From the NCBI GenBank assembly GCA_041690255.1, contig JAWLHU010000001.1, positions 310,001 to 374,000 on the forward strand: a stretch of DNA of 64,000 nt, read 5' to 3'. This stretch comes from JAWLHU01 sp041690255 (GTDB lineage Bacteria > Bacillota > Sulfobacillia > Symbiobacteriales > Symbiobacteriaceae). Made by a program: the position numbers and the translations under genes. Numbering within the stretch: the stretch's first letter is position 1; the number at the start of each line of letters is the position of its first letter. Shown piece by piece: positions 25,114 to 32,332 of the stretch. The notes beneath the pieces were generated by a model. It saw only the letters and a program-made list of their open reading frames with translations, was not told the origin of the DNA and searched no databases.

Positions 25114-26432
25114 ATCATCTGCTGGATCGCATAGTGGGAAAAGGGCAGTTCAAAAAGAACGTCGCCATCCTAATGGGCGGAACAGCCTTAGGCCAGGTAA
25201 TTACGATTGTGGCCTCCCCGGTTCTCACTCGGCTCTATACACCTACCGAATTTGGTCTGCTGGCATCATATGTCTCCGTCGTAGGCGTTCTGACGGTCGT
25301 CGCATCGCTCCGCTATAACCTAGCGATACCACTGCCAAAGGACGATCAGGATGCGGCGCAGCTGTTTGGCTTGAGTTCGCTGCTTACTCTGGTATTTGGA
25401 TTCGTAGTAGCCATCGGGGTTTGGACAACCGGGAGTTGGATTGAGGAGACCGTCAAGGTGCCAGGCCTCTCGTCGGCCTTGTGGCTAGTGCCATTTAGCG
25501 TCATGGGAGCCGGCTTCAATGAGGTAGCGAAGGCATGGGCAATCCGGCGCGGACAGTTCTCCGCCATGGCCAAGACGAGTGTTGTCCAAGGCCTTGGTCA
25601 AGTCTTGACACAACTGGCACTGGGACTGACCACACCCTCCGGAGCTATCGGACTGGCGGTAGGAGATGCTATCGGGCGAACTACAGGGAGTTCTACCCTC
25701 CTGTCCAAAACCTGGATATATGACCAGTCGTACTTCAGGCAAATCTCATGGAAGGCTATGAAGAAGATCGGGCATCGGTACCGTAAGTTTCCGCTAGTCT
25801 CCAGTTGGTCAGCACTCATCAATAATGCTGGCCTATCTGTCCCACCTCTCGTACTCGCTGCCTTATATGGCCCTCAGGCAGCGGGTATCTTTGCCCTTTC
25901 ACAGCGCATAGTAGGGAGCCCCATGCAGTTACTTGGCCGGCCGATTTCACAAGTATATCTAGGCGAGATCTCGGCTCAAGCGCGCTCCCAAGGGCCCGCT
26001 CTCAGGGCTTTCTTTAGCCGAAGTGCACGGACCCTCGTTCTGGTTGGAGCGATTCCCATCAGCTTAGCCGGCCTGGTTGGGCCAAGAGTCTTCACTTTGC
26101 TGTTTGGAAGTGAGTGGAGTGAAGTAGGCACATACATCAGGGTGTTGGGGTTGATGTACCTCGTTCAGTTTGTAGCGGGCCCACTTTCGCAGACGCTTAA
26201 CGTCATGGAACGCCAGGACTTGCAGTTGGCATGGGATGTGGGCCGACTAGTGTTATCTGTTAGCAGCATCTTTTTCGCATCCTACCTGAGAGTGACAGCG
26301 ATCACCGCCATTGCCATGTACGCAGGCGCGATGTTCGTGGCCTATTGTGCGTTGTTCGTCATGTCCTATCTCGTTCTGCGAACGAAAGACCACCTGGAAC
26401 AGAGTATGGATCAGGGGTCGGAGATCAAGTGA
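25110..26432 (+). CDS. Wzx-type polysaccharide flippase (MOP superfamily)
   Basis: 440 residues from ATG at 25110. About 12-14 hydrophobic helices, starting FKKNVAILMGGTALGQVITI and SPVLTRLYTPTEFGLLASYV, the classic polysaccharide-transporter N-terminus. It moves the undecaprenyl-pyrophosphate-linked repeat unit to the outer face for polymerisation. It lies between the nucleotide-sugar genes and the glycosyltransferases. Codon use (AGG, ATA, CTA, TTG) is less GC-biased than in the flanking genes, as often seen for serotype-specific genes. Confidence 0.9.
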   Translation: MNHLLDRIVGKGQFKKNVAILMGGTALGQVITIVASPVLTRLYTPTEFGLLASYVSVVGVLTVVASLRYNLAIPLPKDDQDAAQLFGLSSLLTLVFGFVVAIGVWTTGSWIEETVKVPGLSSALWLVPFSVMGAGFNEVAKAWAIRRGQFSAMAKTSVVQGLGQVLTQLALGLTTPSGAIGLAVGDAIGRTTGSSTLLSKTWIYDQSYFRQISWKAMKKIGHRYRKFPLVSSWSALINNAGLSVPPLVLAALYGPQAAGIFALSQRIVGSPMQLLGRPISQVYLGEISAQARSQGPALRAFFSRSARTLVLVGAIPISLAGLVGPRVFTLLFGSEWSEVGTYIRVLGLMYLVQFVAGPLSQTLNVMERQDLQLAWDVGRLVLSVSSIFFASYLRVTAITAIAMYAGAMFVAYCALFVMSYLVLRTKDHLEQSMDQGSEIK

Positions 26433-26443
26433 GGGGGCACGTT

Positions 26444-27562
26444 GTGGGTCCTAAACGTGTAGTGCACATGTCAACAGTTCACAGTGCATTCGATACTCGT
26501 ATCTTCCTCAAGGAATGCCGCAGTTTGGTCGAGCACGGGTATTCAGTAACCCTTATCGTACCTCACGATTGCGATACTGCAGTCGACGGAGTCGCCATCA
26601 GCGCCCTTCCCAGGCCGAAGGGCCGCCTTGACAGAATGACCCGAGTACTTTGGCTATGTCTAAAGCGAGCACTCAATACGAGGGCTAAGGTTTATCACTT
26701 CCACGATCCAGAGTTAATCCCAGTGGGACTAGTTCTCCGACTCCTGGGCCGGAGAGTGATATACGATGTGCATGAAGATTTGCCGAGACAGGTACTGAGC
26801 AAGCCCTGGATTCCCCGCGTCCTTCGGGGCCTTACCTCGAGACTCGTAGCAGGCGTTGAATGGATGGGCGCCTCAATGTTCAACGGGATTGTGGCAGCGA
26901 CACCATCAATTGCAAGGAGATTCCCCCTTAAGAAGACGTTCCTTGTTCAGAACTTCCCTATCGAGGGCGAACTGCTTGTGGGAGCGCCCAAGCCGTACGC
27001 CGAACGCCCGATGAATGTGACCTATGTCGGAGGCGTTACTGCTCTGCGTGGAATTCGAGAAATGGTAACGGCTGTAAAATCTCTACCGGAGCGACTGCAG
27101 GCTCGGTTGTTAGTTGTGGGGGAGTTCGACTCAGAGGCTCTTAGGGCTGAGGTGGCAGCCATGACGTTAGGCCACCCAAACGTTCAACTACTAGGGCGCA
27201 AAACGCGGACAGAGGTAGCAGAGATCCTCGATGAGAGCAGGGTAGGCCTGGTTCTGCTCCTTCCAGCCCCCAATTACCTTGCCTCGTACCCTACGAAGTT
27301 GTTCGAATACATGTCCGCAGGGGTACCCATCGTCGCTTCAGACTTTCCTGTGTGGCGAGAAATCGTCGGCGACATTGGGTGTGCGTTCCTTGTGGACCCG
27401 ACCGACCGATCGGCCACTGCTGAGGCAATCCAGTGGTTGTTGGATCACCCGAAAGAAGCCGAGGTCATGGGGCGGCGTGGGCAATCGGCGGTCTGGGCGC
27501 GTCTTAACTGGACTCAGCAGGCAAATGCTCTAGCAGAACTCTATCGGGAGATGGTCATGTGA
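26444..27562 (+). CDS. GT4-family glycosyltransferase
   Basis: 372 residues from the GTG at 26444, which follows GAGGGGG by six bases; an ORF start at 26345 lies inside the flippase gene and is not used. The GT-B fold is suggested by HMSTVHSAFDTRIFLKECRS at the N-terminus and YHFHDPELIPVGL in the acceptor domain. The C-terminal donor domain has TKLFEYMSAGVPIVASDFP, the E-x7-E type nucleotide-sugar site. It adds one residue of the repeat unit on the cytoplasmic face. Donor and acceptor cannot be read from the sequence. Its stop overlaps the next start. Confidence 0.88.
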   Translation: MGPKRVVHMSTVHSAFDTRIFLKECRSLVEHGYSVTLIVPHDCDTAVDGVAISALPRPKGRLDRMTRVLWLCLKRALNTRAKVYHFHDPELIPVGLVLRLLGRRVIYDVHEDLPRQVLSKPWIPRVLRGLTSRLVAGVEWMGASMFNGIVAATPSIARRFPLKKTFLVQNFPIEGELLVGAPKPYAERPMNVTYVGGVTALRGIREMVTAVKSLPERLQARLLVVGEFDSEALRAEVAAMTLGHPNVQLLGRKTRTEVAEILDESRVGLVLLLPAPNYLASYPTKLFEYMSAGVPIVASDFPVWREIVGDIGCAFLVDPTDRSATAEAIQWLLDHPKEAEVMGRRGQSAVWARLNWTQQANALAELYREMVM

Positions 27563-28647
27563 GGCTGATCACCATAGTGGGAGCCCGTCCCCAGTTCATA
27601 AAGGCGGCAGCAGTCTCCCGACAGATCGACCGTACACCGGGAATTTCAGAGATCCTCGTCCACACCGGCCAGCACTATGACAAGAACATGTCGGATGTGT
27701 TCTTTCGGGAACTTGATATCCCGCGGCCTGATTACAACCTTGGTGTTGGATCCGGCACACACGGGGTGCAGACTGCAGCCATGTTACAGCAGATCGAAGG
27801 GATAATCCTCGACCAGCGTCCCGATTGGGTCCTAGTCTATGGTGACACCAACTCAACATTGGCAGGAGCTTTGGCTGCTGCCAAGTTACATGTTCCCGTG
27901 GGTCACGTTGAGGCGGGACTTCGATCATTTAACCGCCGAATGCCAGAGGAGATTAACCGAGTTGTCACTGATCACATCTCAGACATGCTGTTTGCTCCTA
28001 CGGAAAGCGCTGTGGCGAATCTTCGTAATGAAGGAATCACCGGGCAGAAGGTTCAGCTCGTCGGTGATGTGATGTATGACGCGGCGCTTTACTACCGTGA
28101 TAGGGCGGCTTCCCGGAGTAGGGTCTTGGAGCAGATTGGACTTGCTCCCAAAGCCTATGTGTTAGTCACCATCCATCGGGCTGACAACACTGACAACCCT
28201 GAGCGGCTCCGAGCCATCATGGACGCACTGACCGTTGTTGGAGCTAAGTACGACATTGTCTTCCCGGTCCATCCGAGAACGCACAAGGCACTGGCAGAAC
28301 TCAATTACGGGGCCTCAAACTCTGTCAGGCTGATTCCGCCCGTCGGTTATTTGGACATGGTGAAACTGGAGCAAAATGCTCGTCTAGTAGTTACCGATTC
28401 AGGCGGAGTGCAGAAGGAGGCGTTCTTCTTCGGTGTTCCATGTATCACCCTCAGAGAAGAGACCGAGTGGACAGAACTGGTTGAACTCGGTTGGAACACC
28501 CTCGCATCTCCTGACCACCCGCAGACCATCGTGGAGGCCATCATGACCGTCGCTGATTCATCTCCCGGGCGATCCGCCCAGCCATTCGGGACCGGCGATG
28601 CTACGGAGCGTATTCTTCGTATCCTTATGAGCGGAGGCGCCAGATGA
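27559..28647 (+). CDS. UDP-N-acetylglucosamine 2-epimerase family (WbpI/WecB)
   Basis: 362 residues from GTG at 27559 (4-bp overlap). Motifs: TIVGARPQFIKAAAVSR at the start, VHTGQHYDKNMSDVFF, VYGDTNSTLAGALAAAKL, GHVEAGLRSFNRRMPEEINR, and the C-terminal VTDSGGVQKEAFFFGVPCIT followed by LREETEWTEL. All are hallmarks of hydrolysing and non-hydrolysing 2-epimerases. WecB epimerises UDP-GlcNAc, while WbpI acts on UDP-GlcNAc3NAcA. The presence of WbpA, B, D and E homologues here favours the WbpI role, completing UDP-ManNAc3NAcA synthesis. Sequence alone does not separate the two. Confidence 0.9.
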   Translation: MRLITIVGARPQFIKAAAVSRQIDRTPGISEILVHTGQHYDKNMSDVFFRELDIPRPDYNLGVGSGTHGVQTAAMLQQIEGIILDQRPDWVLVYGDTNSTLAGALAAAKLHVPVGHVEAGLRSFNRRMPEEINRVVTDHISDMLFAPTESAVANLRNEGITGQKVQLVGDVMYDAALYYRDRAASRSRVLEQIGLAPKAYVLVTIHRADNTDNPERLRAIMDALTVVGAKYDIVFPVHPRTHKALAELNYGASNSVRLIPPVGYLDMVKLEQNARLVVTDSGGVQKEAFFFGVPCITLREETEWTELVELGWNTLASPDHPQTIVEAIMTVADSSPGRSAQPFGTGDATERILRILMSGGAR

Positions 28648-29861
28648 GGATATGGATGGTCAATCACTACGCTCTCGCCCCGTCCGAGGCAGGGGGTACG
28701 CGGCACTACTCGCTGGCACGGAAGTTAATCAAACGGGGTCACGATGTTGTGATCTTCGCTTCGAGCTTTCGCCACGGCGGTGGGTTTCAGTCAAGGCTGG
28801 GTGTGGGCGAGAAGTCCAAGATTGAGGAGATCGGTGGTGTCCGGTTTGTCTGGTTACAGACGCCGGGGTACAGGGGAAATGGAGTGGCCCGCTTCTGGGG
28901 AATGGTCATATTCGGCTGGCGAGTTCTGGTGACTGCCGCTGGTCTTGGACTCGCTAAGCCGGACGTTGTTATAGGCTCCAGTCCGCACCCGTTCGCAGCG
29001 CTGGGAGCGGAAAGGCTGGCATCTAAGCTGCGAGTGCCTTTCATCCTTGAGGTACGCGATATTTGGCCTCAGACTCTCCTAGAGTTGGGGCGGTTTCCTC
29101 AGTGGCACCCACTAATCTGGGGCCTGGCGCAAATAGAGCGGTACCTGTATAAGCGATCCTGTCGGATCATTTCGCTCCTCCCTGGAGCTCGTGAGCATAT
29201 GGTGTCCAAAGGTGCCACAGCGGACAAGGTTGTCTGGATCCCTAACGGGGTGGATGGGGATATTGCCGCTAACAGGCCGGTCAGGCCCCGCCAAGGACCT
29301 TTTACGTTCATGTTCGCGGGTGCTCATGGAGTGGCAAACGGCCTAGACCGTGTTCTTGACGCAGTGGGACAGTTGCAGAAGGAGGGTCTGACAGACCGTA
29401 TTCGGGTGAGACTCATCGGGGATGGCCCAGAGAAACTGAGACTGAACCGGCGCGTTGAGGAGGAAGGGCTATCTGCGATCTCCATGGAAGCCCCTGTGCC
29501 TAAGCGTGAGATATACTCCGTGATGGGCGAAGCCGACGCGTTTGTAATGGTACTGACAGACTCCCCTGTCTTCCAATGGGGAGTCAGCCCAAATAAGCTA
29601 TATGACTATATGGTGGTTGGGCGCCCTGTCCTGTTTGCGGTCAATACACCCTTTGATCCAGTCGCACAGAGCGGTGCTGGCATAAGCGTCCGAGCGAATG
29701 ATGCCCATACGTTGGCGGATGCCATGAAGCAATTGATCGACTGCTCACATCAGGAACTGCTGGCAATGGGCGAGCGAGGCCGCAGCTACGTAATGGAGCA
29801 ACACTCCTTTGATCGGTTGGCGGAAAGACTTGAGCAGACCCTCCTGTCGGTGGTCGATTAA
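28644..29861 (+). CDS. GT4-family glycosyltransferase, WbuB/fucosaminyltransferase-like
   Basis: 405 residues from ATG at 28644, overlapping the epimerase stop. MRIWMVNHYALAPSEAGGTR and HYSLARKLIKRGHDVVIFAS start the GT-B acceptor domain. VPFILEVRDIWPQTLLELGR is the conserved segment of the WbuB-like subgroup. SPNKLYDYMVVGRPVLFAV carries the donor-site motif. WbuB-like enzymes add an N-acetyl-fucosamine residue to undecaprenyl-linked sugar, often second in the chain. The exact sugar here is not known. A 57-bp gap precedes the aminotransferase. Confidence 0.86.
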   Translation: MRIWMVNHYALAPSEAGGTRHYSLARKLIKRGHDVVIFASSFRHGGGFQSRLGVGEKSKIEEIGGVRFVWLQTPGYRGNGVARFWGMVIFGWRVLVTAAGLGLAKPDVVIGSSPHPFAALGAERLASKLRVPFILEVRDIWPQTLLELGRFPQWHPLIWGLAQIERYLYKRSCRIISLLPGAREHMVSKGATADKVVWIPNGVDGDIAANRPVRPRQGPFTFMFAGAHGVANGLDRVLDAVGQLQKEGLTDRIRVRLIGDGPEKLRLNRRVEEEGLSAISMEAPVPKREIYSVMGEADAFVMVLTDSPVFQWGVSPNKLYDYMVVGRPVLFAVNTPFDPVAQSGAGISVRANDAHTLADAMKQLIDCSHQELLAMGERGRSYVMEQHSFDRLAERLEQTLLSVVD

Positions 29862-29918
29862 CGTACTCCGGCCTTTGGTTCCTGTGACCATGCCGGGATC
29901 GTGAACGGGGGTGCCATC

Positions 29919-31064
29919 ATGAATGATAACGTTCAGCGCATCTATCTCTCCTCGCCGCACATGTCCGGCCGCGAGGAAGCGTATATCCGATCTGCCTTCG
30001 AAACGAACTGGATCGCCCCGCTCGGCCCCAATGTGGAGGCTTTCGAACGCGAATTCGCCGAGGCGGTGAACAGCCCTCACGCCCTGGCCACCGTCTCGGG
30101 CACCGGTGCCCTGCACCTGGCGCTGATTGAGGCTGGGGTCTCAGCGGATGATGAAGTCCTGGTCTCAACCCTCACATTCTCGGCCAGTGTCAACCCGATC
30201 ATCTACCAGGGAGCCCGACCGATCCTCATAGACAGTGAGCGGGCTTCCTGGAATCTGGACCCTGTCCTGCTGGCGGAGTTCCTCGAAGAGCGGGCAAGGC
30301 TCGGTCGCATGCCCAAAGCGTTGGTCCTGGTGCACCTCTACGGGCAGAGTGCCGATATCGACCCGATCCTGGCGCTCTGCCAGCAACATGGGATCACCCT
30401 GATCGAAGATGCTGCCGAGGCGCTGGGCGCTACCTACAAGGGGCGCGTCCCCGGGACCTTCGGTAAGGCAGGAATCTACTCGTTCAACGGCAACAAGATC
30501 ATCACCACATCGGGAGGCGGCATGCTCGTCTCGTCCGACGAGGCGCTGATATCACACGCCCGCAAGCTTGCCACCCAGGCCAGGGACCCTGCTCCGCACT
30601 ACCAGCACACGGAGATCGGCTACAACTACCGCATGAGCAACATTCTCGCGGGAGTGGGCCGGGCACAGCTACAGGTTCTCGAGGAGCGTGTCGCGGCTCG
30701 CCGTCGGAACTTCACTTACTACGCGGAGGCGCTTGGCAGCCTACCGGGTATCACGCTCCAACCGGAGGCGCCGTGGGGTCGCCACAGCCGCTGGCTCACC
30801 TGCCTGACCATTGAGCCCAAGAAGTTTGGGGTGGACCGCGAAGCAGTCCGCCTTGCACTGGAGGCGGAGAACATCGAGTCCCGCCCCGTCTGGAAGCCGA
30901 TGCACCTACAGCCGGTCTTCCAGGGCTATGAGAGTGTGGGTGGCTCAGTCGCAGAGGATGTCTTCCACAAGGGGCTCTGCCTGCCCTCGGGGTCGAATCT
31001 GACTGAAGAGGATCTTGCCCGCGTTGTGAATGTGATCCGCCGGCTTGCGGGTGGCGCAGCATGA
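29919..31064 (+). CDS. pglE: PglE-type UDP-4-keto-sugar aminotransferase
   Basis: 381 residues from the ATG at 29919 (GGGGGTG upstream); a GTG 18 bases earlier is possible. LSSPHMSGREEAYIRSAFET then NWIAPLGPNVEAFEREFAE match the PglE/PseC N-terminus. The PLP lysine is in SFNGNKIITTSGGGML near residue 195, and TEIGYNYRMSNILAGVGRAQ is conserved. It converts the PglF product to UDP-4-amino-4,6-dideoxy-GlcNAc using glutamate. PglC and PglD homologues follow with 4-bp overlaps, so the module is tightly coupled. Confidence 0.9.
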   Translation: MNDNVQRIYLSSPHMSGREEAYIRSAFETNWIAPLGPNVEAFEREFAEAVNSPHALATVSGTGALHLALIEAGVSADDEVLVSTLTFSASVNPIIYQGARPILIDSERASWNLDPVLLAEFLEERARLGRMPKALVLVHLYGQSADIDPILALCQQHGITLIEDAAEALGATYKGRVPGTFGKAGIYSFNGNKIITTSGGGMLVSSDEALISHARKLATQARDPAPHYQHTEIGYNYRMSNILAGVGRAQLQVLEERVAARRRNFTYYAEALGSLPGITLQPEAPWGRHSRWLTCLTIEPKKFGVDREAVRLALEAENIESRPVWKPMHLQPVFQGYESVGGSVAEDVFHKGLCLPSGSNLTEEDLARVVNVIRRLAGGAA

Positions 31065-31675
31065 GGCGTCTAGCAAAGCGCATCCTGGACCTCGCCCTGA
31101 CCATTCCGGGCCTGGTCGCACTCTCCCCCGTCATGCTCGTGGTGGCGCTAATGGTCCGCAGCCGGCTGGGGAGCCCGATCATCTTCAGCCAGGTGCGACC
31201 GGGCCTCTACGGACAGCCCTTCCGCATGTACAAGTTCCGGACGATGCTCGACGCCCGCGACGCTAACGGGCAGCACCTACCTGACGAGGTGCGACTAACC
31301 CAACTCGGCCGTTTTCTGCGCAGCACCAGCCTCGACGAACTGCCGGAGCTCTTCAACGTCCTGCGAGGCGAGATGAGCCTGGTCGGCCCACGGCCGCTCC
31401 TCATGGAGTACCTGGATCGTTACACCCCAGTTCAGGCGAGGCGCCATGAGGTGAGGCCTGGGATCACCGGCTGGGCCCAGATCAACGGGCGAAACGCCCT
31501 GACATGGGATGAGAAGTTTGCGCTCGACGTCTGGTACGTGGATCACTGGAGCGTTGTCCTGGACCTGAGGATCCTCTTTCAGACCGTGTGGACGGTAATC
31601 CGCCGGGAGGGCGTCAGCGCCGACGGACACGTGACCATGCCTGTCTTTGTGGGACAAGGAGAAGAGGCGGAATGA
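31061..31675 (+). CDS. pglC: PglC-type monotopic phosphoglycosyltransferase
   Basis: 204 residues from ATG at 31061 in a 4-bp overlap. A reentrant N-terminal helix (KRILDLALTIPGLVALSPVM) is followed by the catalytic domain with FRMYKFRTMLDARD, SLDELPELFNVLRGEMSLVG with the catalytic Asp-Glu dyad, and GPRPLLMEYLDRY. GWAQINGRNALTWDEKF completes the family pattern. It transfers phospho-diNAcBac from UDP-diNAcBac to undecaprenyl phosphate, starting a glycan. It is the short, single-domain kind, unlike the long WbaP-like transferase at 36.5 kb. Confidence 0.93.
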   Translation: MRRLAKRILDLALTIPGLVALSPVMLVVALMVRSRLGSPIIFSQVRPGLYGQPFRMYKFRTMLDARDANGQHLPDEVRLTQLGRFLRSTSLDELPELFNVLRGEMSLVGPRPLLMEYLDRYTPVQARRHEVRPGITGWAQINGRNALTWDEKFALDVWYVDHWSVVLDLRILFQTVWTVIRREGVSADGHVTMPVFVGQGEEAE

Positions 31676-32295
31676 GCACACTGGAGATTACCGTGGTAGG
31701 TGCTGGTGGACATGCCAAGGTGGTGGTCGCCACGCTGGAGGCCAGTGGCGCAAGAGTGTCTGCTGTGCTGGACGATGACCCCGCCAAGTGGGGAAGCAGC
31801 CTCTTAGGTGTGCCCGTGGCTGGCGGGATCGATCGGCTCTCCGCCGTTACAGGACCGGCTGTACTCGCCATCGGCAGAAACGATGTGAGGCAGCGGATCG
31901 CGGCGGCCTATCCGCATGTGGACTGGCATACGGTCATCCACCCTGGGGCGCTCGTGCACAGCTCGGCGAGAGTGGGGCGTGGGACCGTAATATTTGCTGG
32001 CGCGGTGGTACAACCCGACACAGTTATCGGTGACCATGTCATTCTGAATACGAGTTGTTCCGCGGACCATGACTGTGTCATTGAAGCATTCACACACGTT
32101 GCACCAGGTGCCCACCTTGCGGGTGGAGTGAGGGTTGGCCAGGGGTGCCTCCTCGGTGTCGGCACCGCCGTTCTTCCGAACGTCCATATCGGAGCGTGGA
32201 CGACAGTGGGGGCGGGGGGAGTCGTCATTCGTGATCTTCCCCCAGGAGTTGTCGCAGTAGGGGTTCCAGCTGTGCCTGTGGCCGGCCGGGGTTAG
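31672..32295 (+). CDS. pglD: PglD-type UDP-4-amino-sugar acetyltransferase
   Basis: 207 residues from ATG at 31672 overlapping PglC by 4 bp. An N-terminal nucleotide-sugar-binding domain (VVGAGGHAKVVVATLEAS) precedes a left-handed beta-helix. The helix has the catalytic His segment NTSCSADHDCVIEAFTHVAP and GAHLAGGVRVGQGCLLGVGT. The enzyme acetylates the 4-amino group with acetyl-CoA, giving UDP-di-N-acetylbacillosamine. With PglF and PglE it makes a full short pathway. Confidence 0.92.
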   Translation: MSTLEITVVGAGGHAKVVVATLEASGARVSAVLDDDPAKWGSSLLGVPVAGGIDRLSAVTGPAVLAIGRNDVRQRIAAAYPHVDWHTVIHPGALVHSSARVGRGTVIFAGAVVQPDTVIGDHVILNTSCSADHDCVIEAFTHVAPGAHLAGGVRVGQGCLLGVGTAVLPNVHIGAWTTVGAGGVVIRDLPPGVVAVGVPAVPVAGRG

Positions 32296-32332
32296 GTGAA
32301 CCGATGAGAGCGGTGCGGAGGGGTCGATACAG

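Noticed and set aside
26345..26443. Longer N-terminus for the first GT4 glycosyltransferase
   Set aside because: The added 33 codons lie within the flippase gene and have no site; the GTG at 26444 has a good one.
27559..28647. Firm call as WecB making UDP-ManNAc
   Set aside because: Surrounding WbpB, WbpD and WbpE types favour a WbpI substrate; sequence motifs do not decide.
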